Shown piece by piece: positions 53,081 through 61,457 of a DNA stretch of 64,000 nucleotides. Source of the DNA: Ilyomonas sp965199845 (GTDB taxonomy: Bacteria > Bacteroidota > Bacteroidia > Chitinophagales > Chitinophagaceae); contig CBDATZ010000054.1 of assembly GCA_965199845.1 (NCBI GenBank), positions 620,001-684,000 of the forward strand. Direction: 5' to 3'. How positions within the stretch are numbered: position 1 is the first letter of the stretch; each line of letters starts with the position of its first letter. The position numbers and the translations under genes were made by a program. Below the pieces are notes generated by a model. The model saw nothing but the letters and a program-made list of their open reading frames with translations, did no database searches and had not been told where the DNA came from.

Positions 53081-53484
53081 TTCCTGTTGCTGAGTTTTAG
53101 AAATTGAATTGTATAAAAGTCAGGTTGTCTTGTTTTCGTTGCGCCTGCTTTTGCAGGCTTTATTATTTTGCGGCTATATAATAGAAAAAAAACCTCTGAC
53201 TTAAACTGTGAAAAATAATTTTGTATCGCCATTTGTCTGTAAGTCAATCCAATAACCGCAATAATTTCTCAGGCTTTTTTGTTTTTTTAAATTCATGTTA
53301 CCAGGTTTAATAGTGAGTTTACGTATTTTGTTTTTATGGATTTCTAAAATCTGTTTGCAATTCTGAATTGTATTTCAGTCCGGTTTAGTTAGCGATTTTC
53401 AAAACAATGTTAAGTCTTTTTTTTCTTTTAATCTTTACGCCATTATAGTCGTCTCTGTATATACTTTATAAAGATGAATTTACT
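53081..53484. other. Intergenic region upstream of a sigma factor and a lipoprotein
   Basis: About 404 nt between divergent genes. A hairpin GCCTGC-TTTT-GCAGGC (53143-53158) is followed by TTTATTATTTT and lies 63 nt upstream of the sigma start. The right part is AT-rich, presumably promoter for the gene at 53485. Nothing else seen. Confidence 0.5.
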
Positions 53485-54105
53485 ATGAAAAAAGTATTGT
53501 TGCTAAGCCTGCCGCTGATGCTTCTTTTTGCAGCGTGCAGCACATCGGAAATTACAAATAGTTACACAAGCAATCAAAGTACCACCGCACCGGCAAAAAA
53601 AATATTAGTGTTGGGTTTGTTTAGCGAAAAAAACAACAGAGCCAAAAAAGCTATGGAAAACGAGCTGGTGAAAGATTTAAACAAGTTTGGCTACGATGCT
53701 ATGTCGGCAACCGATGAGTTTGGTGCCACTGCTTTTCGCGGAATGAACGAAAAGGATGTTGTGCAAAAACTACACGATGAAGGTATTGAAAGTGTGGTTA
53801 CCATTACGCTGGTAAACAAAGACAAACAAAAACGTTATGTACCTTCTACGCCTGGTTATGGTCAGGGTTTCTGGGGTTATTATTCGTATTATTCGCCCTG
53901 GGGCTTCAATCCCAATTATCGCCCGGGTTATACAGAAGTAAATACAAGCTATGTATTTGAAACAAACCTGTATGATGTAAATAATAACCAGCTGATTTAT
54001 TCCGCCGAATCGAAAACCGCAGATGCCAGCAATATGTCAACGCTGGCTGATGATTATGCTCGCTCCGTTGTACGTGATATGAAAAAGAAAAATGTATTGG
54101 GGTAA
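53485..54105 (+). CDS. Lipoprotein of unknown function, DUF4136-like
   Basis: 206 aa with lipobox FAAC (Cys18). The body, KKILVLGLFSEKNNRAKKAMENELVKDLNKFGYDAMSATDEFG, suggests an alpha/beta fold of the LpoB/DUF4136 kind; a Tyr/Gly/Pro-rich insert (GYGQGFWGYYSYYSPWG) follows at about 124-145. The final part (YVFETNLYDVNNNQLIYSAESKT) repeats the fold motif. Function unknown. Monocistronic with its own terminator. Confidence 0.75.
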   Translation: MKKVLLLSLPLMLLFAACSTSEITNSYTSNQSTTAPAKKILVLGLFSEKNNRAKKAMENELVKDLNKFGYDAMSATDEFGATAFRGMNEKDVVQKLHDEGIESVVTITLVNKDKQKRYVPSTPGYGQGFWGYYSYYSPWGFNPNYRPGYTEVNTSYVFETNLYDVNNNQLIYSAESKTADASNMSTLADDYARSVVRDMKKKNVLG

Positions 54106-54127
54106 CGGAAATTGTGAGGGATTGGAG

Positions 54128-54154
54128 AAGCCGCTTTTACAAAAGCGGCTTTTT
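54128..54154 (+). terminator. Terminator of the lipoprotein gene
   Basis: AAGCCGCTTT / AAAGCGGCTT followed by TTTTAG, 22 nt past the stop. Confidence 0.88.
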
Positions 54155-54311
54155 AGTTAACTGAGTTGCCGGTAAAATTCAGGTATTATAAGCTGTTATC
54201 GAATTGCTAAGAGGCGAAGTAATACCACCAAATTAAAAAATCTTACTTCATAAAACGGTAAAAAATAGTGTTAACCAATAATGAATAAAGATTATCATCA
54301 CATCTTTACCG

Positions 54312-54319
54312 TAATTTTG
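54312..54319 (+). promoter_or_regulatory. -7 element of the isc operon
   Basis: TAATTTTG fits TAnnTTTG and lies 38 nt before the iscS ATG. No IscR-type site or regulator gene is evident. Confidence 0.5.
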
Positions 54320-54356
54320 TGGATAATTAAGCAAGAGGAAAAATAATAATTATCGT

Positions 54357-55574
54357 ATGCTGAAACTCCCCGTTTATTTAGATAATAACGCTACCACACC
54401 GATGGATCCACGTGTGCTGGAAGCCATGATTCCATATTTTACCGAGCATTTTGGTAATGCTGCCAGCCGCAATCACCCGTTTGGCTGGGAAGCAGAAGAA
54501 GCTGTTGATTATGCGCGTGAACAAGTTGCCAAACTGATTGGTGCGGATCCTAAAGAAATCATTTTTACTTCAGGTGCTACCGAAGGCGATAATCTGGGTA
54601 TTAAAGGTGTGTACGAAATGTATGCATCTAAAGGTAACCATATCATTACTGCGGTTACCGAGCATAAAGCGGTGTTAGATACTTGTAAGCATATTGAAAA
54701 ACTGGGTGGTGAAGTCACTTATCTGCCGGTTAAAGAAGATGGTTTGATTGATTTGGCTGAATTGGAAGCTGCTGTTAAACCAACTACCATTTTGATTGCC
54801 ATCATGTATGCGAACAATGAAGTCGGCGTTATTCAGCCAATTAAAGAAATCAGCAATATTGCCCGCAAACATGGCGTATTGTTCTTTACCGATGCTACAC
54901 AGGCTGCTGGTAAAATTCCGGTTGATGTAAACAAAGATGGCATTGATTTGCTGACTTTTTCTGCACATAAAATGTACGGACCAAAAGGTGTAGGTGCTTT
55001 ATATGTTCGTCGCAAAAATCCGCGTGTAAAAGTTACGGCACAAATGGATGGCGGCGGTCATGAGCGTGGTATGCGCAGCGGCACGTTAAACGTTCCTGGC
55101 ATTGTTGGCTTTGGTAAAGCTTGCGAGCTTTGTCGTCTCGATATGGAAGAAGACACCAAACGCATCAGCGCTTTGCGTGATAAATTAGAAAATGCGCTTA
55201 CACAGATTGAAGAAAGTTATGTAAATGGTAACCGCGAACATCGTTTGCCGCATGTTGCCAATATCTCTTTCAAATATGTAGAAGGTGAAGGTTTAATGAT
55301 GGGCTTTAATAAAAACATTGCACTTTCGTCTGGTTCGGCTTGTACCAGCGCTTCTCTCGAGCCAAGTTATGTATTAAAAGCTTTGGGTTTAGGAGATGAT
55401 TTGGCACACAGTTCTCTGCGTTTCGGTTTGGGCAGATTTACAACAGAAGAACAAATTGATTATACGATAGAGCACGTAAAAACAACAGTTTTAAAGCTGC
55501 GCGAAATGAGTCCTTTGTGGGAAATGTTTAAAGAAGGTGTTGACATCAACGCCATTGAATGGGCAGCTCATTAA
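54357..55574 (+). CDS. iscS: Cysteine desulfurase IscS
   Basis: 405 aa, as in E. coli IscS. PLP Lys205 lies in FSAHKMYGPKG, His104 in TAVTEHKAV, and the sulfur-carrying Cys329 in LSSGSACTSASLEPS on a long mobile loop typical of group I enzymes. It supplies sulfur for Fe-S clusters and thionucleosides. First gene of iscS-iscU-iscA; hscA/hscB/fdx do not follow here, and no iscR precedes. Confidence 0.96.
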   Translation: MLKLPVYLDNNATTPMDPRVLEAMIPYFTEHFGNAASRNHPFGWEAEEAVDYAREQVAKLIGADPKEIIFTSGATEGDNLGIKGVYEMYASKGNHIITAVTEHKAVLDTCKHIEKLGGEVTYLPVKEDGLIDLAELEAAVKPTTILIAIMYANNEVGVIQPIKEISNIARKHGVLFFTDATQAAGKIPVDVNKDGIDLLTFSAHKMYGPKGVGALYVRRKNPRVKVTAQMDGGGHERGMRSGTLNVPGIVGFGKACELCRLDMEEDTKRISALRDKLENALTQIEESYVNGNREHRLPHVANISFKYVEGEGLMMGFNKNIALSSGSACTSASLEPSYVLKALGLGDDLAHSSLRFGLGRFTTEEQIDYTIEHVKTTVLKLREMSPLWEMFKEGVDINAIEWAAH

Positions 55575-55632
55575 TAAGTTCTTTTATTATTTAAAATACT
55601 TACAAAAAATAAAATCCTGTTGCCTCACAGGT

Positions 55633-55662
55633 TTCAAGTCCCCCTTCAGGGGATAGGGGCTT
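55633..55662. repeat. GGGG/CCCC repeat in the iscS-iscU gap
   Basis: GTCCCCCTTCAGGGGATAGGGGCTT contains CCCCTTCAGGGG, able to form a hairpin, and resembles the right arm in the iscU-iscA gap. It ends 6 nt before the iscU start. Confidence 0.65.
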
Positions 55663-55668
55663 ATCATC

Positions 55669-56085
55669 ATGGCATACTCAGATAAAGTGATTGATCACTA
55701 CAGCAACCCTAAAAATGTAGGTACGCTGGATAAAAGCAAAAAGAATGTTGGAACTGGTCTGGTTGGTGCTCCTGAATGTGGCGACGTAATGCGTCTCCAG
55801 ATTGAAGTTGACGATGAAACCGGCGTTATCAGCGATGCAAAATTCAAAACCTTTGGTTGTGGTTCTGCTATTGCGTCTTCTTCACTGGCTACAGAATGGC
55901 TGAAAGGCAAATCTGTAGACGAAGCTCTTTCTATTGACAACATGACTATAGTGGAAGAGCTGAATTTGCCGCCGGTAAAAATTCACTGTTCTGTATTGGC
56001 TGAAGATGCTATCAAAGCAGCTATCAACGACTATCGCCAAAAGAACGGTTTGGAAGTTTTACAGTTTGAAGAAAGAATTCACTAA
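55669..56085 (+). CDS. iscU: Fe-S cluster assembly scaffold IscU
   Basis: 138 aa. The three cluster-ligand cysteines are in GAPECGDVMRL, FGCGSAIASSS and PVKIHCSVLAED, with the conserved Asp39 in the first motif. The LPPVK segment, used by HscA in other bacteria, appears as LPPVKIHC. It builds [2Fe-2S] clusters with sulfur from IscS. It lies 94 nt after iscS. Confidence 0.97.
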   Translation: MAYSDKVIDHYSNPKNVGTLDKSKKNVGTGLVGAPECGDVMRLQIEVDDETGVISDAKFKTFGCGSAIASSSLATEWLKGKSVDEALSIDNMTIVEELNLPPVKIHCSVLAEDAIKAAINDYRQKNGLEVLQFEERIH

Positions 56086-56183
56086 GAAACCCCATCCCCT
56101 AAAGGGGAGTGAGAAAAGGTTACACGAAGTGAAAGTAAATAGTTATACAATTTAAAACTCCCCTTCAGGGGATCAGGGGTTTC
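56086..56183. repeat. Inverted GGGG/CCCC repeat element between iscU and iscA
   Basis: The left arm (56086-56110, GAAACCCCATCCCCTAAAGG...) is the reverse complement of the right arm (56157-56183, ACTCCCCTTCAGGGGATCAG...) with few differences. A 46-nt AT-rich centre lies between them, and each arm is itself a short hairpin. The right arm ends 2 nt before the iscA start. Confidence 0.75.
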
Positions 56184-56185
56184 GT

Positions 56186-56536
56186 ATGGTAGCAACAGAT
56201 AATGCAATATATGTAAGCGAGAAGGCAAAATCCAAAGTTCACAAACTGATGGAAGATGCTGGCATAGCTGATGATTCTTCTTATTTTCTCAGGGTTTCTG
56301 TTGTGGGCGGAGGTTGTTCCGGATTGAGTTATAAGCTTGACTTTGATAACGAAACCAAACCGATGGATCAAAGCTTTGAAGATAACGGAGTAAAAGTCGT
56401 GACCGACTTAAAAAGCTTTTTGTATTTAGTAAATACAGAGCTTGATTTTTCTGATGGTTTGAATGGCAAAGGTTTTTACTTTAATAATCCAAATGCCAGC
56501 CGTAGTTGTGGTTGTGGCGAAAGCTTCGCAGTATAG
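56186..56536 (+). CDS. iscA: A-type Fe-S carrier IscA
   Basis: 116 aa. The HesB/IscA signature GGGCSGLSYKL and the C-terminal CGCGESF provide the three conserved cysteines. It carries clusters to target proteins. The start lies directly after the inverted-repeat element, so its ribosome-binding region is part of that repeat. Confidence 0.95.
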   Translation: MVATDNAIYVSEKAKSKVHKLMEDAGIADDSSYFLRVSVVGGGCSGLSYKLDFDNETKPMDQSFEDNGVKVVTDLKSFLYLVNTELDFSDGLNGKGFYFNNPNASRSCGCGESFAV

Positions 56537-56590
56537 TTTTTTGAACCACAAAGACACGAAGAACATGGAGTAACACAAAGTTTAATTTAT

Positions 56591-56626
56591 AAAAGCCGGA
56601 TGATTTACTTCACCCGGCTTTTTTGT
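56591..56626 (+). terminator. Terminator in repeat unit 1, after iscA
   Basis: AAAAGCCGG-14-CCGGCTTTT with further T, 55 nt past the iscA stop. Confidence 0.85.
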
Positions 56627-56679
56627 GTTTCAACCACAAAGACAGGAAGGACACTAAGTAACACAAAGTTTATTTATAG

Positions 56680-56709
56680 AAGCCGGTTGATTTGTTTCAG
56701 ACGGCTTTT
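56680..56709. terminator. Terminator in repeat unit 2
   Basis: AAGCCG-16-CGGCTT with TTTT; adjacent to the stop of the minus-strand gene at 56710. Confidence 0.7.
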
Positions 56710-57162
56710 TTAGTCTGCAAAAGAATCTAGGCTTATTGTCCCTAAATTACTTGGATCATCCCAGCGAGCCCACTTAGGCTTTATAAAAACTCCGCCCAGC
56801 TTTTCTTTTAAGATTTGCTTAGAAGCTTCTGAAAAATAAAAATCTTTTTCAGCTATAGTTCCTCCTTCCTTTATCCATTCAATTGCATCTCTAACATTAT
56901 TAGCATCCGGATCAAATGCCTTTGTTTTATAAATTTTTTCTTTGCCGTTCTTTTCAATCTTTATTGAATTAAACTGTTCCTTTACAAAAGGAGTTGGCTT
57001 TGGTAATTCTCTAAATATTTCTAGGTCGATATAAAACTCTTCCCAATTTTTTATTATCCATTCAATATAATCGGGTGCGAATTGATAAACCTGTCTTACA
57101 CTAAAACCTGAATATTTTCCCCCAACAATTACAGAGTCCAACTTATAATGTTCTAATGGCAT
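56710..57162 (-). CDS. Protein of unknown function with exonuclease X C-terminal-like start
   Basis: 150 aa, cytoplasmic. The first 45 residues (GGKYSGFSVRQVYQFAPDYIEWIIKNW) resemble the short G-KYkG...v...DPxYleWl motif (DUF3820/exonuclease X C-terminal type), here without the nuclease. The rest is charged and has no known domain. The gene is flanked by direct CCACAAAG repeats on its 3' side and an inverted copy at its 5' side, which hints at a movable or inserted segment. Function unknown. Confidence 0.65.
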   Translation of the reverse strand: MPLEHYKLDSVIVGGKYSGFSVRQVYQFAPDYIEWIIKNWEEFYIDLEIFRELPKPTPFVKEQFNSIKIEKNGKEKIYKTKAFDPDANNVRDAIEWIKEGGTIAEKDFYFSEASKQILKEKLGGVFIKPKWARWDDPSNLGTISLDSFAD

Positions 57163-57221
57163 ATAAGAAATTTGGAGTTAAAATTAGAGAATAGTACAAT
57201 CTTAAATAAACAATAATAGTT

Positions 57222-57255
57222 CTTTGTGCACCGCCGTGTCTTCGTGCCTTTGTGG
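57222..57255 (-). repeat. CCACAAAG dispersed repeat, inverted copy
   Basis: Reverse complement starts CCACAAAGGCACGAAGACA and ends CACAAAG, matching the direct copies near 56545 and 56633. The TTTG in CCTTTGTGG coincides with the -33 element proposed for gldF. Confidence 0.75.
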
Positions 57256-57280
57256 CAAACAAAAAACAAACTTAGCTTTA
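57249..57280 (+). promoter_or_regulatory. Promoter of gldFG with -33 element inside a repeat
   Basis: TTTG (57249-57252), 20 nt, then TAGCTTTA (57273-57280): only the last base differs from the TTTG-N19-21-TAnnTTTG consensus. The ATG follows 4 nt later, so the message would be leaderless or nearly so. Confidence 0.5.
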
Positions 57281-57284
57281 CCGC

Positions 57285-58007
57285 ATGTGGATGATTTGCA
57301 AAAAAGAATGGCTGCAATTTTTCAGCAGTCTCACCGGATATATTGCGTTAATCATTTTTTTACTTCTAACCGGCTTATTCCTGTTCGTATTTCCGGATAC
57401 CGATTTGCTCACATTCGGTTATGCTTCGCTGTCTGCATTCTTTAACCTGGCGCCCTGGATTTTGTTATTCTTAGTACCAACCATCACCATGCGAAGTTTA
57501 GCCGATGAATACAAAGCCGGCACATTTGAATTATTAAAAACGCTGCCTGTCAGTTCATCACAAATTGTTTGGGGTAAATACTTCGGAGCCTTGCTGGTTG
57601 TGGCTTTGGCTTTATTGCCAACCGTTATTTATGCTGTTTCTATACAACAGCTAAGTGCAATCGGCGGTATTGATATTGGCGCAACCATCGGCAGTTATAT
57701 TGGTTTATTATTGCTTGGCGCAGTGTTTACTGCAATCGGAATTTGCACCAGCAGTTTTACCAACAATACTGTAGTTGCTTTTATTACCGGCGCATTTGTT
57801 TGCTTCATTTTATATACGGGTTTTGAAGCCATTAGCCAGTTGCCGGTTTTTCGTTCCGGAGCTGATTATTATATTGAAATGATAGGCATTAATTACCATT
57901 ATAACAGCATTAGTCGTGGCGTAATTGATCTGCGTGATATTGTTTATTTTATGGGTGTGATTGTTTTGTTTCTACTCATCACACAAAGAAATATTGCCAC
58001 CCGTTAA
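57285..58007 (+). CDS. gldF: Gliding-motility ABC transporter permease GldF
   Basis: 240 aa with six membrane helices; MWMICKKEWLQFFSSLTGYIAL and the SLADEYKAGTFELLKTLPVSSSQIVWGKY block are standard in GldF (ABC-2 type). GldF, GldG and the ATPase GldA form an ABC complex linked to gliding in Flavobacterium; in non-gliding relatives the pair is still present and its role is unclear. gldG starts 17 nt downstream. gldA is not in the window. Confidence 0.93.
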   Translation: MWMICKKEWLQFFSSLTGYIALIIFLLLTGLFLFVFPDTDLLTFGYASLSAFFNLAPWILLFLVPTITMRSLADEYKAGTFELLKTLPVSSSQIVWGKYFGALLVVALALLPTVIYAVSIQQLSAIGGIDIGATIGSYIGLLLLGAVFTAIGICTSSFTNNTVVAFITGAFVCFILYTGFEAISQLPVFRSGADYYIEMIGINYHYNSISRGVIDLRDIVYFMGVIVLFLLITQRNIATR

Positions 58008-58024
58008 AAGCCAAATTATTCAGC

Positions 58025-59785
58025 ATGAAATCATTGTTCAATAAACTTCTGTTACATAAATTCTGGTGGCTTACTATTGTGGTTTTATTTGCCATTGTTG
58101 TATTTATTTCATCGTTACTTTATTATCGCATAGATCTTACGGCAGAGAAGCGTTTTACGTTAAGCAAATCAACCAAAACTTTATTGCAAAACATAGATAC
58201 TACGATAAATATAAAAGTGTTTTTAACCGGCGATCTGCCTGCCGATTATAAGAAGTTAAGTATTGCTACGCAAGATTTATTAAGAGAGTTTTCCGACCTA
58301 AGCAATAACAATATCAAAGTTAGTTTTGAAACGCCGGGCGAAGGTTTGGCAGATAGTACAAAGATGCAGTTGTATGATAGTTTAGCTCATCTCGGAGTTG
58401 TATTTGATCGCAACGAAGAAATCAGTGAAACCAATAATAAATCTACCAACCAAATCATCATTCCGTCTGCATTGGTGTATTATAAAAATCAGCCGCCATT
58501 TGCTATTGATTTGCGCAGCAGCCGTACCGTATTTAAAAATTTCAATGTAGTAAATGAAGAGCCGCAACCCGATAAGGAAGCCACCCGAAATGCGGCCGAA
58601 GCTTTGCTGGAATTCAAGTTTGCAAATGCAATTGATAAACTAACAAGAACCGTTGTTCCGGTAATTGCGTTTTGTGTTGGCAATGGCGAGCCAACCGATT
58701 TGAAAGTTAATGATCTTGGTGAAAGCTTGCGCAACGAATATCGTCTTGGTGTTTTTGATTTGAAAGCAGGTTATCCAAACGCTGATCAAATCAATGCTTT
58801 ATTGATTGTAAAACCAACACAGGCTTTTACCGAAGAAGACAAACTGAAAATTGACCAATACGTTATGCACGGCGGTAAAGTGCTTTGGTTTGTAGATAAA
58901 TTATATGCGGAACTGGACAGCCTCATGCGCAGCCAGGCAGACTTTATTGCTTACGACCGCAACCTGAATATTGATGATATTTTATTTAAGTATGGCGTGC
59001 GTATTAACGGCGATTTATTGCAGGATTTAAACTGTTCTAAAATTCCGGTTGTTACCGGTTATAATCCCGATAACAGTCCGCGAATGCAACGAATTCCGTT
59101 TCCGTATTACCCGTTTTTGCAATCAACAAATAACAACCCGATTTCTAAGAATTTAGACCGCGTATTATCTGTTTTCCCTTCAAGTATAGATACTGTAAAA
59201 GCACCTGGAATTACTAAAACCATTTTGCTTGCCAGCGATACTAACAGCCGTACAATTAGTTCGCCTGCTTTGGTAAGTTTAAACAGCGTTCGTACAGATG
59301 AAGATTTCAATTCTATGAATCGCAGTCACATTCCGGTAGCTGTATTGTTAGAAGGCAAATTCAACAGTTTATTTGCCAATCGGTTAGATGCAACTGTGCA
59401 GGATTCGGTAGCGAAAAGTTTGGGGGAAGGAAGTAAGTTTGAAAGACAATCTAAGGAGACAAAACAAATTGTGGTTTCCGATGCTGATATTGTAACCAAT
59501 TCTATCAGCAATACAACCGGCCCTTTGCCAATGGGCGAATTGCCATTGGAAAATTATCGCTTTGCCAACCGCGAATTTCTGTTAAACAGTGTAGATTATT
59601 TAGTGAGCAATAGCGGTATTTTTGAATCGCGCAATAAAGATTTTGTGCTTCGTTTACTCGATAAAAAGAAAGTGCAGGAACAACGAACAACCTGGCAATT
59701 GATAAACATTGCGGTTCCTATTATTTTGATTGTTTTTTTTGGATTTATCTTTCAATACATTAGAAAGCAACGATACGCGGGTTAA
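58025..59785 (+). CDS. gldG: Gliding-motility ABC component GldG
   Basis: 586 aa. One N-terminal membrane helix (about 16-37, WWLTIVVLFAIVVFISSLLYY) and one near the C-terminus (WQLINIAVPIILIVFFGFIFQYI) enclose a large periplasmic part of the ABC-type uncharacterised transport/GldG family, starting YRIDLTAEKRFTLSKSTKTLL. It probably pairs with GldF. Second gene of a two-gene operon. Confidence 0.93.
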   Translation: MKSLFNKLLLHKFWWLTIVVLFAIVVFISSLLYYRIDLTAEKRFTLSKSTKTLLQNIDTTINIKVFLTGDLPADYKKLSIATQDLLREFSDLSNNNIKVSFETPGEGLADSTKMQLYDSLAHLGVVFDRNEEISETNNKSTNQIIIPSALVYYKNQPPFAIDLRSSRTVFKNFNVVNEEPQPDKEATRNAAEALLEFKFANAIDKLTRTVVPVIAFCVGNGEPTDLKVNDLGESLRNEYRLGVFDLKAGYPNADQINALLIVKPTQAFTEEDKLKIDQYVMHGGKVLWFVDKLYAELDSLMRSQADFIAYDRNLNIDDILFKYGVRINGDLLQDLNCSKIPVVTGYNPDNSPRMQRIPFPYYPFLQSTNNNPISKNLDRVLSVFPSSIDTVKAPGITKTILLASDTNSRTISSPALVSLNSVRTDEDFNSMNRSHIPVAVLLEGKFNSLFANRLDATVQDSVAKSLGEGSKFERQSKETKQIVVSDADIVTNSISNTTGPLPMGELPLENYRFANREFLLNSVDYLVSNSGIFESRNKDFVLRLLDKKKVQEQRTTWQLINIAVPIILIVFFGFIFQYIRKQRYAG

Positions 59786-59795
59786 ACTTTTTAGA

Positions 59796-59865
59796 ACACG
59801 GATGACACTGATTATATACACGGATTTTTGGGATAAAATTCAAAAAAATCCTGTCGCAGACTATG
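59796..59865. repeat. ACGGAT-type imperfect repeat region
   Basis: AACACGGATGACACTGATTA and ACACGGATTTTTG, with GGATTTTT...AAAAAAATCC as hairpin arms, lies between gldG and the permease gene. Motifs of this type recur between genes in Bacteroidota genomes (from memory); only one is seen here. Confidence 0.4.
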
Positions 59866-61154
59866 TTATCCGTTTTCCATTATAACTGGTTTATCAAACC
59901 AATATATTACCAATCCAACGGCTAAAATCCCGATTCCCATAAGGCTTTCAACCGGACGATCAATAAAAGTAAAAACAAGAACCCAGCTATTAAATAATAA
60001 AAAAATAATCTGCAGTATTGGCTTCAAAGGACTTTTAAATGCACCTTGCTGAATGTTACTCCAATCCGAAGGCTGGCTGCAACTGTTAATGATGACATTA
60101 CCTGTAACACAAAACCCGCGTACAACAACACTCTTTCGAACGAGCCGGATAATATCAATACAATGCTGATAGCTGCGTGAAGCCAGATAGAAGCTACCGG
60201 TATATGATGTTTATTTTGTTTTGCCAACGGTTTCCAGAGAGTAAATTCTTTTGCCATGGCTGCGGTTACTCTTGGGCCAACCCATAAATACGAACTGATT
60301 GTGGCGACTAATTGTATGGCAATAAAAAAACTTACCCATTTGCCACCGGCAGTTCCTAATAAATGGGTAAACGAAATAAAGGTAACTTCTTCTTTACCTT
60401 GCAATTCGGCTACACTTGCATTCTTCAATAACACAATCTGAAAAAGGATATACACAACCGAAACAAATAATGTGCTGCTGATTAATGCAAGCGGCAGGTT
60501 TCGCAATGGCTTATTAATTTCGTCGGCTACGTAAGCAGCTGCGTTCCAGCCGGTATAAGCAAAGCTTACATATATCATAGATACTGCAAAGCCCGGCTTT
60601 TCCAAATCCTGCTGCCACGAATGGCTGAAGTTTAAAGCGTTTGCTTCTTGTGCCGGCAATATAAAAGCAATCACAATAAGCGTAACAATAAACAGAACTT
60701 TTATTAGTGTGGTTACATTTTGAAAACGGCTGCTGTGCTTAATAGTAAAGCTGTGCATGCAACTGATTACAACAATGATTACAACAGCTAACCAAAAATT
60801 GTTTTGTAAATGAAATGGCGCTAAGTACTTAATAAATGCCATCGCTGCCAGCGCAACAGGCGCAGAAAAACCAACCGTTAGTCCTGCCCAGGCAGACAAA
60901 TAGCCAAGTAACGGATGAAACAACCTTGATAAATAAATGTAATCGCCACCCGATTCTTTAAAATGGGTTCCTAATTCTGCATAAGCAAAAGCACCAAACA
61001 AAGCCAGCAAACCGCCTGCTAACCAAAGCAATAAAATACTCCAGGTATTTTGTACTGATGACAATTGAAACCCAACGCTGGTAAAAACACCTGTGCCAAT
61101 CATATTGGCAATAACAATGGATGTGGCCGTAAAAAGATTGATTCTTTTTTTCAA
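59866..61154 (-). pseudogene. APC-type amino-acid permease gene with a C-terminal frameshift
   Basis: The first frame (61154-60024, TTG start, 376 aa) has about 10 membrane helices with IANMIGTGVFTSVGFQL, GGDYIYLSRLF and FAYTGWNAAAYVADEI typical of APC/amino-acid permeases, then degenerates after SSLTVAASLR. In another minus-strand frame the missing end continues: FKSPLKPILQIIFLLFN... WFDKPVIMENG, to a TAA at 59866. The joint is near 60066, where CGGATTGG would read through if one G were added. Intact length would be about 429 aa, normal for the family. Pseudogene or sequence error. Confidence 0.82.
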
Positions 61155-61390
61155 TAGTAAGATATAAGCAGAAAGGCTAAATATACCAAAAATCAGCTTC
61201 TTTAGAAGAAGGTTTTATAACATACATTTTGCTTATAGTTCATATATACAATCAAACAAAAGTGAGTAATTTTTTACCACATTTTTTTTCTCTTACTATT
61301 TCATAACTCATTCAGTAGCATCAAAATAGTTTTTTTAAACGTCGTTATAATGTTTTTCTTATCAATCTGAATCGGTAAACAGAATTGTAG

Positions 61391-61433
61391 AAAATTGGCA
61401 CACATGGCTTGGCATGGTTTATGAAAATTGGCA
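61391..61433 (+). promoter_or_regulatory. Repeated TTGGCA motif upstream of an outer-membrane protein gene
   Basis: AAAATTGGCA occurs at 61391 and 61424, exactly 33 nt apart, with another TTGGCA at 61409. Three-turn spacing suits a protein binding on one face of the helix. Confidence 0.35.
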
Positions 61434-61457
61434 AATCATTAATTGAAATTGAGAAAT

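Larger units (their letters stand above)
56544..56714 (+). repeat. Tandem pair of CCACAAAG repeats with terminator hairpins
   Basis: Two units of about 86 nt (56544-56630 and 56632-56714). Each starts AACCACAAAGACA, continues with AACACAAAGTTT and ends in a hairpin (AAGCCGG...CCGGCTTTTTT and AAGCCG...CGGCTTTTTT). The duplicated unit thus holds both the dispersed repeat and a terminator. Confidence 0.8.

Noticed and set aside
53062..53247. 61-codon minus-strand frame upstream of the sigma factor
   Set aside because: Overlaps the sigma start and a hairpin; composition is not protein-like.
55633..56183. CRISPR-like array in the isc region
   Set aside because: Only three related elements, in different orientations and without regular spacers.
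61391..61414. Possible sigma-54 promoter (TTGGCAC...TTGGCA)
   Set aside because: The GG to GC spacing is wrong for -24/-12 elements and no sigma-54 activator is nearby.
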